Positions 51,279 to 59,347 of a DNA stretch of 64,000 bases are shown here, in pieces. The DNA is from UBA10939 sp050942745. Lineage in GTDB: Bacteria; Myxococcota; Myxococcia; Myxococcales; UBA5297. The stretch spans positions 1-64,000 of the forward strand of contig JBMNNX010000002.1 of NCBI GenBank assembly GCA_050942745.1, read 5' to 3'. A program made the translations under genes and the position numbers. Each line of letters opens with the position of its first letter. Position 1 is the first letter of the stretch. The notes beneath the pieces were generated by a model, which was not told where the DNA came from, did not search any database, and worked only from the letters and a program-made list of their open reading frames with translations.

Positions 51279-52103
51279 ATGCTTCGCAAGATCATCAGGA
51301 TCGACGAGTCGAAGTGTGACGGCTGTGGCGCTTGTGTTCCCGCCTGCAAGGAAGGGGCGTTGCAGGTCATCGACGGCAAGGCGCGGCTGGTGAGCGATGT
51401 CTACTGCGACGGGCTAGGAGCCTGCCTCGGCGACTGCCCGCGAGGCGCTATCGAGATCATCGAGCGCGAAGCCCCGGCGTTCGACCTGGAGGCGGCGGAG
51501 CGGCACGTCGCCCAGCTCCAGGCGAAGAAGCAGGCCCCGGCTGCCCACGGCGGCTGCCCCGGATCGGCGCACCGCACGCTCGCCACGGCCCCGGCGTCCG
51601 GTCCCCACGCCCACCACGCGGGAGGCGGCTGCCCGGGCTCGGCGCACCGGATGCTCAACGCCGCGGGGAAGCCCGCGAGGCCCGGGCCCAGCACGGCGGC
51701 TGGACCGTCGCAGCTCGGGCACTGGCCCGTCCAGCTCCAACTCGTCTCCCCGCGCGCGCCCTTCCTTCAGGGCGCCGATCTGCTGGTCTGCGCCGACTGC
51801 GTGCCGTTCGCTGTGCCCGACTTCCATCAGCGCTACTTGGCCGGACGCGCCGTGGTCGTAGGCTGCCCCAAGCTCGACGACATCGAGCATTACCGCGAGA
51901 AGCTCGCGGCGATCGTCTACCACGCGCAGCCGAAGAGCCTCACCGTGCTGCGGATGGAGGTGCCGTGCTGCGGAGGCATCGCGCAGGCCCTCGTTGCGGC
52001 CCGCGACGTCGCGGCGCCCGAGCTGCCGGTCGAGCTGCACACCATCGGCGTCGACGGCTCGATCAGCGTGCAGAAGCTCGGCCCTGACGCCGGGGAAGGG
52101 TAA
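51279..52103 (+). CDS. Dicluster ferredoxin-domain protein with CPGS motifs
   Basis: A 274-residue protein. The N-terminus has a cysteine set for two [4Fe-4S] clusters (CDGCGACVPACKEGAL, then DGLGACLGDCPRGAI). The middle has a repeated GGCPGSAHR motif (residues about 87 and 115) in an Ala/His/Pro-rich linker. The C-terminal domain has VCADCVPFAVPDFHQRYLAG, VVVGCPKLDD and MEVPCCGGIAQAL, so Cys-rich motifs continue to the end. Proteins of this type lie near hybrid-cluster protein and other redox genes in anaerobic or microaerobic bacteria and probably move electrons; the partner is not here. The divergent FNR-like regulator and the TTGAT box suggest low-oxygen or nitrosative-stress control. It is presumably cytoplasmic. 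Confidence 0.8.
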   Translation: MLRKIIRIDESKCDGCGACVPACKEGALQVIDGKARLVSDVYCDGLGACLGDCPRGAIEIIEREAPAFDLEAAERHVAQLQAKKQAPAAHGGCPGSAHRTLATAPASGPHAHHAGGGCPGSAHRMLNAAGKPARPGPSTAAGPSQLGHWPVQLQLVSPRAPFLQGADLLVCADCVPFAVPDFHQRYLAGRAVVVGCPKLDDIEHYREKLAAIVYHAQPKSLTVLRMEVPCCGGIAQALVAARDVAAPELPVELHTIGVDGSISVQKLGPDAGEG

Positions 52104-52108
52104 GAGGC

Positions 52109-52536
52109 GTCGGAGCGCCGGCCTTCGTGCCGGCGCCGTCGCGCGCTCGGTGCGAGAGGGGAGGAACGCGAGGTGATTTCCCCGACCGAGTGAAGTCGGA
52201 GCGCCGGCCTTCGTGCCGGCGCCGTCGCGCGTATGCCGCGGCCGCGGAGGAACGCGAGGCGATTGCCCGACCGAGCGAAGTCGGAGCGCCGGCCTTCGTG
52301 CCGGCGCCGTCGCGCGCATGCCGCGGCCGCGGAGGAACGCGAGGCGATTGCCCGACCGAGCGAAGTCGGAGCGCCGGCCTTCGTGCCGGCGCCGTCGTGC
52401 GTCCGCCAGGGCCGCGGAGGAACGCGAGGTGATTTCCCCGACCGAGCGAAGTCGGAGCGCCGGCCTTCGTGCCGGCGCCGTCGTGCGTCCGCCAGGGCCG
52501 CGGAGGAACGCGAGGCGATTGCACCGACCGAATAAT
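52109..52536. repeat. Five tandem 85-86 bp palindrome-bearing repeats
   Basis: Five direct repeats start at 52109, 52195, 52280, 52365 and 52451 (periods 86, 85, 85, 86). Each begins GTCGGAGCGCCGGCCTTCGT and contains an 8-bp stem GCGCCGGC/GCCGGCGC around CTTCGT, then a variable middle, then GGAGGAACGCGAGG and GATT. Units differ at a few sites and fall into two subtypes (CATGCCGCGG versus CCGCCAGGG middles). A separate hairpin (52549-52567, CGCCGCCG/CGGCGGCG) follows. The whole stretch from 52104 to 52654 has no gene. Confidence 0.92.
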
Positions 52537-52654
52537 GAGGTAAGGGAGCGCCGCCGTCTCGGCGGCGTGCGTGCGCGGTTAAGGACTACGCGGTTGGCGA
52601 AGCTGGAGCTGCGCAACCCAGTCTTCCACCCGCGCCCAGTCCGGACGCTCCGGC

Positions 52655-53353
52655 CTACGAGTCCCAGGCCGAGAAGATGCCCTTCAACTCGACGAGCCGA
52701 TCCTCAATCGAGTCGGGGACCGCCTTGGTAAAGATGTCGAGGAGGATGAGCGCGTTGATATTCGCGTCCTTCTCGCTCGCGGCCCACAGTCGGCGTGCGA
52801 AGGCGCGGTTGACCTCGGCGGTGGCCCTGTAGGCGTCAGCGAGCCCGGCCAACGTCCAGTCGGGCTGGTGGCCGTCCTGCATGCGCAGGAACTGGCCGAC
52901 CAGGTACATCGAGGTCGAGCGGAACATCGTCTCGAGCGGAGTGGCGAACGGCAGGTGGAAGCGCACCATCGGCCGCAGCTTCGCCAGGATCGGGCAGCCG
53001 CTCGTCGACATGTAGATGCCCAGCAGCGAGCTGAGGCCCGCCTGCACCGTAGTGTGGGCCGACATCGAGCGCTCCGGGACATCGACCCGGACTTCGGCCT
53101 CCTCGAACGACAGCGTCCGCGAGAAGCCCGACACCGCATCGACGAGGTGCGCGGCCGTCGGGCACAGCGGCATCGTCTTCGGGTCGAGCGGGCAGTTGGG
53201 ACACTGCTGAAATTCGAGCTGCGTCCACTCAGGCGCCTGTTCCGGCAGCGAGGCGACGTTGAGCAAGGTCTCGGGATGGAGCCGCACCGTGAACTCGACC
53301 TCAGTCCCGTCGCTCAGTCGGAACACGTAGTGAATCGGATAGGCGCCTTCCAT
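52655..53353 (-). CDS. DUF6901-like conserved hypothetical protein
   Basis: A 232-residue protein starting MEGAYPIHYVFRLSDGTEVEFTV. A cysteine-rich motif CPNCPLDPKTMPLCP (residues about 52-66) could bind a metal. Then come LVDAVSGFSRTLSFEEAEVRVDV, LSSLLGIYMSTSGCPILAKLRPMVRFHLPF and a helical C-terminus with NALILLDIFTKAVPDSIEDRLVELKGIF. From memory this pattern fits the DUF6901 family, but I am only moderately sure. No enzymatic role is known. There is no signal peptide. GAAGG precedes the ATG at 53353. It lies alone between the repeat array and the transglutaminase-domain gene. Confidence 0.75.
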   Translation of the reverse strand: MEGAYPIHYVFRLSDGTEVEFTVRLHPETLLNVASLPEQAPEWTQLEFQQCPNCPLDPKTMPLCPTAAHLVDAVSGFSRTLSFEEAEVRVDVPERSMSAHTTVQAGLSSLLGIYMSTSGCPILAKLRPMVRFHLPFATPLETMFRSTSMYLVGQFLRMQDGHQPDWTLAGLADAYRATAEVNRAFARRLWAASEKDANINALILLDIFTKAVPDSIEDRLVELKGIFSAWDS

Positions 53354-53716
53354 AAGCCTTCGAGCCTTCCCTGGTGCGGTGGTTCGGCAAGATTAGTGGC
53401 GTTCCAGATATCGGGCAATTGCGGACGTCCCGCCCCACCTGCCTCTCGGGAGCCGCTTGGGCGAGCGGCATCCGGCCTCGCGACCGCACCCCTGATGTCC
53501 AGCGCCGCGCGGGCACAGGCCAGGGTTCGTCCCTGCCCGGTGCGCCGGGCTTCGGCTCACAGGGCTGGCTCGACCTTACTCGGCGGGATCGCCGCCCCGC
53601 CATACAGCCGGCTGTGCCTGGCCTTCGCTCCTGCAGCGAGCTGCCTGCGGCAGGGCGACTTGGTGTCCGGGCAGGGCTACGTCTGCGGCCTTGTTTCGGA
53701 CTAGAGTCCCTCGCCC
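53354..53716. other. Divergent intergenic stretch, no gene seen
   Basis: About 360 bases between the DUF6901-like gene and the transglutaminase-domain gene, transcribed away from each other. It should contain promoters; no clear motif is visible. Confidence 0.45.
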
Positions 53717-55507
53717 ATGGAGCCCAGTGTCGAGAATCCGATGCTCAAGTCTCTGCCCGCCGCGGCCTGCGCGGTCCTGCTCGCGGTGCCGCTTTCTGCA
53801 TTCGGCTACGCCGGCCAGGTCTTGAGGGAGCTGCCCTCTCCGGTCCGGGAGCCGACCGGCATGGCGTCCGACGGCCAGGCCCTCTGGATCACCGACATGG
53901 CCACGCGCACCGTGGTCAAGGTGCGGCCTGCCGATGGAACGGTCGCCGACAAGCTCGAGCTCCCGGGAGACCTGCCCACGGGCGTCGCCTTCCACGATGG
54001 CCTGCTCTTCACCGCGGACCGCTCCAGGAGCTGGATCGCCCGGCGCCGGTTGAGCAGCGGTCCCGACCTTTCGCACCTTCCGTATTACGAGCGGTGGGCG
54101 GGCGGGCTCGTCCACGACGGCACCCACCTCTGGGTCGTCGATCAGCGCGAGGCGAAGATCCACAAGCTCGATCCGATCGACGGCACGACCATCCAGACCT
54201 TCGACGCGCCGGCCAAGGCGCCCACCGACATCGCTTTCGACGGGCGCTACCTTTGGATCGGCGATCACGGGACCGACGAGCTGTACATGGTCGACCGCCG
54301 CGACGGGAAGGTGATCATGCCCGTCCGCGCGCCCGGGCCGTATCCAAGCGGCCTCGCCGTGCTCGAGGGCGCGCTCTGGGTCGCCGACTACCAGACCGAG
54401 CGGCTCTACCAGGTCTCCTTGCCCGACGGGACTCCGTACGTCGAGGACCAGGAGCGCCGGGTGCGCGTCTCTTACGAGGTGACCTACCGGGCCGAAGGCT
54501 CGGGCCGCATCGTCGACCTCGTCTCACACGTGGCGCTGCCGCGTGAGCTGCCCGGCCAGCACATCCTGGGCCCGGTGCGGTTCGAGCCGCAGCCGCAGCG
54601 CGTGGTCGCCGACCGCTGGGGCCAGGAGGTCGCGGTCTTCGAGCTCGGGCCGCTGGCGGCCGGCGAGGTCCGCCGCGTCACCTGGACCGGCGACTTCGCG
54701 GTCTACCGCACCCGCTTCCAAATCGTGCCCGAGATGGTCGGCGAGCCCTCGCCGCTCGACCCGTCGCTCGCGCCCTATCTCGCCGACGATCGCAAGTACG
54801 ACCTCGAGGACCCGAAGCTGGGCGAGCTCGTCGCCCGGCTGACCACCGGCAAGACGGCGCCCTACGACCGCGCGCGGGCGATCTACGAGCACCTGACGCG
54901 GAGCATCGTCTACGACCGCTCCGGCGGCTGGAACAACGCGGCGGCCGTGCTCGCGCGCGGCACCGGGAGCTGCAGCGAGTACACCTTCGCGCTCGTCGCC
55001 ATGCTGCGAAAGGCGGGCATCCCCGCCCGCTACGTGGGCGCGCTGTCCGAGCGCGGCGACGAGGCGAGCTACGACCACGTCTTCCATCGCTGGGCCGAGG
55101 CCTTCTTCCCCGGCTTCGGATGGGTCCCCATCGACGCGAACGCCGGGTACGGCACGCTGCCGGGCGAGCGGGGCCACTACTTCGGCGGGCGCAGCAATCG
55201 CCACGTGATCACCACGGTCGCCGGAGGCGAGAGCGAGCTGCTCGACTGGAGCTACAACAGCCACGAGACCTACGGCGTCGAGGGCGGGGCGACCCTCGAC
55301 GTGCAATCGATTGCGCGCTTCCGGCCGCTGCTTCAGGAGGGCGAGGTCAAGCCGCATCAGGCGCCGCGCGTGGTCGCGCCGACGCTGACCGACGGGATTC
55401 AGCGGGCGGCCGGGCTTCGCGGCCTCTGGTACGCGGTCGGCGCTGCCGCCGTGTCGCTCGGGCTGGGCCTCGGCGTCGGCATGCTCCTCGGCCGGCAGCG
55501 GGACTAG
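53717..55507 (+). CDS. Secreted beta-propeller/transglutaminase-domain protein
   Basis: A 596-residue protein. The signal peptide is MLKSLPAAACAVLLAVPLSAFG (from Met9; Met1 at 53717 adds eight residues). Residues about 40-240 contain NHL/YVTN-like strands (PTGMASDGQALWITDMA, PTDIAFDGRYLWIGDHGTDELYMVD) resembling a partial beta-propeller. Residues about 370-490 form a transglutaminase-like core. The catalytic triad is Cys419 (GTGSCSEYTFALVAMLRKAGIPARYV), His457 (HVFHRWAEAF) and Asp473 (VPIDANAG). One membrane segment near residues 565-585 (YAVGAAAVSLGLGLGVGMLLG) ends with an Arg/Asp tail. It is predicted to sit on the periplasmic side, anchored in the inner membrane, with protease- or cross-linking-type activity. 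The substrate is unknown. Confidence 0.88.
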   Translation: MEPSVENPMLKSLPAAACAVLLAVPLSAFGYAGQVLRELPSPVREPTGMASDGQALWITDMATRTVVKVRPADGTVADKLELPGDLPTGVAFHDGLLFTADRSRSWIARRRLSSGPDLSHLPYYERWAGGLVHDGTHLWVVDQREAKIHKLDPIDGTTIQTFDAPAKAPTDIAFDGRYLWIGDHGTDELYMVDRRDGKVIMPVRAPGPYPSGLAVLEGALWVADYQTERLYQVSLPDGTPYVEDQERRVRVSYEVTYRAEGSGRIVDLVSHVALPRELPGQHILGPVRFEPQPQRVVADRWGQEVAVFELGPLAAGEVRRVTWTGDFAVYRTRFQIVPEMVGEPSPLDPSLAPYLADDRKYDLEDPKLGELVARLTTGKTAPYDRARAIYEHLTRSIVYDRSGGWNNAAAVLARGTGSCSEYTFALVAMLRKAGIPARYVGALSERGDEASYDHVFHRWAEAFFPGFGWVPIDANAGYGTLPGERGHYFGGRSNRHVITTVAGGESELLDWSYNSHETYGVEGGATLDVQSIARFRPLLQEGEVKPHQAPRVVAPTLTDGIQRAAGLRGLWYAVGAAAVSLGLGLGVGMLLGRQRD

Positions 55508-55560
55508 GCGAGGACCGACCGAGGGATGGCCCTTGGCCGCTCGCGCGCGCGGCGCCCTCC

Positions 55561-56517
55561 TCAAGGCAGCTCGAAGGTGACGCGCGTCGGCCGCGCGATG
55601 AGCGCGTCGCACGGGCTTCGCCGCAGGACGCTCTCGGCGACGCTGCCGAGCAGCATGTGCGCCAGGCCCGAGCGCGCGTGCGTCCCGAGCACGATGACGT
55701 CAGCCCCGCGGCGCACCGCCTCTTCGAGCACGACGGTCCGCGGCTCGCCGCGGCGCACGACCCCGATGACGGTGACGTCTTCGGGCGCCTCGAGCGAGTC
55801 GACCAGGCTGCTCGTGCCTTGCTGCGCGGCCTGCCGCAGCTCCTGGCGGTACTGCACGAGCTGATCCTCGGGCAGGTAGGTCTCCATCGAGGTCTCGAAG
55901 GGCAGTTGGTACGCGTGCAGCAGCTCGAGCGTGGCGCCGGCGGGGGCGATGCTCAGGGCGAGGTCGGCGATCTCCCGCGAGATGTCGGAGAGGTCGACCG
56001 CGGCGAGCACGCGCCGATACGGCTTGGAGGGCGACTGGGCGACCACGAGCACCGGGATCTCGGCCTTGCGCACGACGCGCTCGGCGACCGAGCCGGCCGC
56101 GACCCCGCCGAAGAGGCGGGCGCGCATGCCCGAGGGCCTCTTCCCCCGGCCCATCACGATGAAGTCGGCGTTCATGGCGCGCGCACGCCGGATGATCTCG
56201 ACGAAGGCGCGCCCTTGGCCGAGGACCGGCGTAAAGCGGACGTCGTCCCGGCCGATCTTCCTCGCCGCCGCGGCCGCCTCTTCGACGGCCTCTTCGAGCG
56301 AAGCGCGCGCCTGGCGCTTGGCCGAAGCCTGAAGATCGCCGGGGAGCTTCTCGGGCAGCACGTGCAGCACGCTGAGGCGCGCGCCGCGGGCGAGCGGCAA
56401 CTGCACCGCGCGCCGCGCCGCCCGCCGCGCCGGGCGCGAGAAGTCAGTGGCCACGAGCACGCGCCTGGCCAGGGCGCGCCCCTCCTGCACGCTCGCTCTG
56501 TCCTGCTTGGAAGCCAT
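55561..56517 (-). CDS. Tandem universal stress protein
   Basis: A 318-residue protein with two UspA domains. The start at 56517 (MASKQDRASVQ) follows AAGGAG. Domain 1 (about residues 18-160) opens RRVLVATDFS and carries the nucleotide-binding pattern MGRGKRPSGM...GSVAERVV. Domain 2 (about 165-318) opens RRVLAAVDLS and ends LGTHARSGLAHMLLGSVAESVLRR, again with the G-x2-G-x9-GS-type motif. Tandem Usp proteins often bind ATP and respond to stress or growth arrest. The gene is divergent from the antiporter operon, with only 104 bp between starts, so shared regulation is possible but not shown. Confidence 0.94.
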   Translation of the reverse strand: MASKQDRASVQEGRALARRVLVATDFSRPARRAARRAVQLPLARGARLSVLHVLPEKLPGDLQASAKRQARASLEEAVEEAAAAARKIGRDDVRFTPVLGQGRAFVEIIRRARAMNADFIVMGRGKRPSGMRARLFGGVAAGSVAERVVRKAEIPVLVVAQSPSKPYRRVLAAVDLSDISREIADLALSIAPAGATLELLHAYQLPFETSMETYLPEDQLVQYRQELRQAAQQGTSSLVDSLEAPEDVTVIGVVRRGEPRTVVLEEAVRRGADVIVLGTHARSGLAHMLLGSVAESVLRRSPCDALIARPTRVTFELP

Positions 56518-56621
56518 GGGCGAAAGCTCCTTGCAGCCAAAACCTGGGACCTGAGCTCCGAATTTGCAGGGGAGGGCTCGGTCCATAGATTCACGAGCGG
56601 CCGGATGGCCGAAGAGCCCAG

Positions 56622-58931
56622 ATGCCGCTCGTTCTCCTCCTCATCATCGGGGCGCCCTTTCTCGTCGGTGGACTGGCGCTGCTCGTCGCGCCGCGCTCGC
56701 TCCGGTGGGCGGGCCTGCTCGCGCTGCTCGCGCCGGCGGCGGTGAGCGCGCTTGGGTTCGTGCTCTGGCGCCAGGTGGCCGACGGGCCGCCGCTCGTCGT
56801 GCCGGTGGAGTGGATCCCGGCGCTCGGCATCAGCCTGAGCCTGGCCGCCGACAGGCTCTCGGCCTTCTTCGTGCTGCTCGTCGGGCTCATCGGCATCGGC
56901 ATCGTGCAGTACGCGAGGCACTACCTCGGCCGGCGCGCGAGCGGCGGCTGGTGGGCGCTGCTGCTCGCGTTCATGGGCTCGATGCTCGGCGTCGTGCTCT
57001 CCGACAACGTCTTGCTGCTCTTCGTGTTTTGGGAGCTGACGACCATCACCTCGTCGCTGCTCATCGGCTGGTCGTTCGCCGAGGGCAAGGCGCGCTACGG
57101 CGGCATCCAGGCGTTCCTGGTGACGAGCGGCGGCGCGCTCTTCATGCTCGCCGGCTTCGTGCTGATGGCCCAGCTCGCCGGCAGCTTCGAGCTGTCGGCC
57201 TGGGCCGCCCGCTCGGCCGAGCTCTGCGCCGATCCGCGCCACGCGCTGCCGCTGGCGCTCATCCTCGTCGGCGCGCTCACCAAGTCGGCGCAGTTCCCCT
57301 TCCACTTCTGGCTCCCGGGGGCGATGGCCGCCGAGACCCCGGTGAGCGCCTACCTGCACTCGGCGACGATGGTGAAGGCGGGCATCTACCTCGCCATCCG
57401 CCTCTTCCCGATCTTCGCGGCCTCGGCGCTCTGGATGCCGCTGCTTACGGCGGTCGGGATGGCCACCTTCGTCATCGCCGGCTGGAGCGCGCTGCGCAGC
57501 CACGATCTGAAGGGGGTCCTCGCCTACAGCACCTCCGCCTACCTCGGCCTGCTCGTCGCCTACATCGGCTACGCGGCGGTCAGCGGCAGGCTCGAGGGCG
57601 AGCTCTTCAACGTCACCAACCACGCGGTCTACAAGTCCTCGCTGTTCCTGCTCGTCGGGTGGATAGAGAAGCGCACCGGGACGCGCGACCTGCGCACGCT
57701 CGAGCCCGAGCGCTGGATCCTCCACTTCCCGTTCGCCGCGGCGCTCGTCGCGGTCGGCATCTTCGCGATGGCCGGCGCGCCCCTTTTGCTCGGCTTCGTC
57801 AGCAAGGAGCTGTTCTTCGAGACCGTCGCGAGCGCCGCCACCTCGCCTCTGTCGCCGGGCGTGGTCCTCGCCGTCGCCGGGAGCGCGGTCGCCGTGGCGT
57901 ACTCGCTCAAGGTCTTCATCGACATCTTCTTCGGCGACGAGCAGCCGCCCACCGACCGCGGCCAGCCGCGCCACGAGGTCTCGGGCTGGCTGCTCGCCGT
58001 CCCGGCGCTGCTGCTCGTGGTCCAGCCTTTGGGCGGCCTCGTCCCTTGGGTCTTCGGGCGCGCGCTCGACCCGGAGCACGACTGGGCGGTCTGGCCCGCC
58101 TTCTGGCACGAGGCGGGCGCGCTGCTCGTGATGAGCCTGACCACCTTCGCCGCGGGCGGGGTCGTCTTCGCCTTCCGGCGGCACATCTACCGGTGGCCGC
58201 GCGCCCCCGGGCCGCGCCGTCTGTTCGATTGGCTTGCCGGCGCGACGCTGAAGGGCGCGGGCCGGCTCGGGGACGCGCTGCAGGCGGGCGGGCACCCGCG
58301 CTACATCGCGGTGGTGCTCTTCTTCGCCGTCGGTGCGATGGTCGCCGGGCTGTTCTGGAGCGGGTCCCACCTCACGGTCGGCGGGTGGAGCTGGGGGGCG
58401 GGAGCCGAGCTCGGTTGGCTGCCGCTCGTCTTCGTCGGCGGCTCGGCCATCTGCGCGGTGGCGCTGCGCCGGCGCATCCCGAAGGCGGTGATGATCGCCG
58501 TCTCCGGCTACGGGGTGGCGGTCTACTACGTCGTCTACCGCGCTCCCGACGTCGCGCTGACGCAGGTGCTCGTCGAGACGATGTCGCTGGTGCTGCTCGT
58601 CCTCATCTTCGGCGGTATGCCGCCGCTGACGAAGGATCGGCGCTCCCGCGCGCAGAAGACCTGGCACCTGGCCGTCTCGGCGCTGACCGGGTTGGCGATG
58701 GCAACCTTCGCCTGGAGCGCCGGGATGCACGAGGCGCCGGACCGGGCCGGGGCGCAGCAGCTCGACCTCGCTCTGCCGGAGGCTGGCGGCAAGAACGTCG
58801 TCAACGTCATCCTCGTCGACTTCCGCGGCGGCGACACCCTGGGAGAGATCACCGTGCTCGCCATCGCGGCCATCGCAGCCATCGCGCTGGTGACCGCGGG
58901 CCTGTACCGCGGGCGGGAGCTGGTTCATTGA
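56622..58931 (+). CDS. mrpA: Mrp-type Na+/H+ antiporter subunit A
   Basis: A 769-residue polytopic protein of the Mrp/NDH-related antiporter family. Signatures are LSAFFVLLVGLIGIGIVQYARHYL, LFVFWELTTITSSLLIGW, LTKSAQFPFHFWLPGAMAAETPVSAYLHSATMVKAGIYL (a key proton-channel region shared with NuoL) and KGVLAYSTSAYLGLLVAY. The C-terminus adds MrpB-like/DUF4040 and MbhE-type parts (YRAPDVALTQVLVETMSLVLLVLI, VNVILVDFRGGDTLGEITVL). It is the first gene of a seven-gene operon. Mrp complexes exchange cytoplasmic Na+ or K+ for protons across the inner membrane, supporting pH and salt tolerance. The ribosome site at 56622 is weak (GAAGAG). Confidence 0.96.
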   Translation: MPLVLLLIIGAPFLVGGLALLVAPRSLRWAGLLALLAPAAVSALGFVLWRQVADGPPLVVPVEWIPALGISLSLAADRLSAFFVLLVGLIGIGIVQYARHYLGRRASGGWWALLLAFMGSMLGVVLSDNVLLLFVFWELTTITSSLLIGWSFAEGKARYGGIQAFLVTSGGALFMLAGFVLMAQLAGSFELSAWAARSAELCADPRHALPLALILVGALTKSAQFPFHFWLPGAMAAETPVSAYLHSATMVKAGIYLAIRLFPIFAASALWMPLLTAVGMATFVIAGWSALRSHDLKGVLAYSTSAYLGLLVAYIGYAAVSGRLEGELFNVTNHAVYKSSLFLLVGWIEKRTGTRDLRTLEPERWILHFPFAAALVAVGIFAMAGAPLLLGFVSKELFFETVASAATSPLSPGVVLAVAGSAVAVAYSLKVFIDIFFGDEQPPTDRGQPRHEVSGWLLAVPALLLVVQPLGGLVPWVFGRALDPEHDWAVWPAFWHEAGALLVMSLTTFAAGGVVFAFRRHIYRWPRAPGPRRLFDWLAGATLKGAGRLGDALQAGGHPRYIAVVLFFAVGAMVAGLFWSGSHLTVGGWSWGAGAELGWLPLVFVGGSAICAVALRRRIPKAVMIAVSGYGVAVYYVVYRAPDVALTQVLVETMSLVLLVLIFGGMPPLTKDRRSRAQKTWHLAVSALTGLAMATFAWSAGMHEAPDRAGAQQLDLALPEAGGKNVVNVILVDFRGGDTLGEITVLAIAAIAAIALVTAGLYRGRELVH

Positions 58932-59347
58932 GGTCGCTCATCGTCAAGTACATCGCCGAGCTCATCCTCCTGGTGACGACCACGTTCGCCGTCTACCTGG
59001 TGCTGCGTGGCCACGACGCGCCGGGCGGCGGCTTTGCCGCGGGCATCGCCGCGAGCCTGGGCATCCTCCTGCAGGCGATAGCCATCGGCTTTCGCGAGAC
59101 GAGGCGCCTGTTCGAGCGAGTCCTGCGCCCGGCGTGGGGCTTGGGGATGGCGCTGGCGGTCGGAGCCGCGGCCGTGCACGTGGTGACCGGGGCGCCGTTC
59201 TTCACCCACTTCCACGCCGAGGCCAGGCTGCCCGGCTCGGAGATGTCGCTCTCGACGGCGCTCGCCTTCGACGCCGGGGTCTTCCTGGTGGTCATCGGCT
59301 CGACGGCGGCGGCCTTCGCCGCGCTCTCGGAGGCGGCGCGGTGGTAG
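58928..59347 (+). CDS. mrpB: Mrp antiporter subunit B
   Basis: A 139-residue protein starting with TTG at 58928, overlapping the stop of mrpA in TTGA. It has four hydrophobic segments and the MrpB signature LRGHDAPGGGFAAGIAASLGILLQAIA (residues about 26-52). The C-terminus has LSTALAFDAGVFLVVIGSTAAAF. It is an integral membrane part of the antiporter; the exact role in ion translocation is not settled in the family. The length is normal. Confidence 0.94.
   Translation: MRSLIVKYIAELILLVTTTFAVYLVLRGHDAPGGGFAAGIAASLGILLQAIAIGFRETRRLFERVLRPAWGLGMALAVGAAAVHVVTGAPFFTHFHAEARLPGSEMSLSTALAFDAGVFLVVIGSTAAAFAALSEAARW

Noticed and set aside
52109..52536. CRISPR array
   Set aside because: The repeats are contiguous 85-bp units with variants inside, not short identical repeats separated by unique spacers, and no cas genes are present.
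52127..52731. Arg-rich open frames across the 85-bp repeat array
   Set aside because: They arise because the repeats are close to multiples of three over short distances; frames differ between units and no family is matched.
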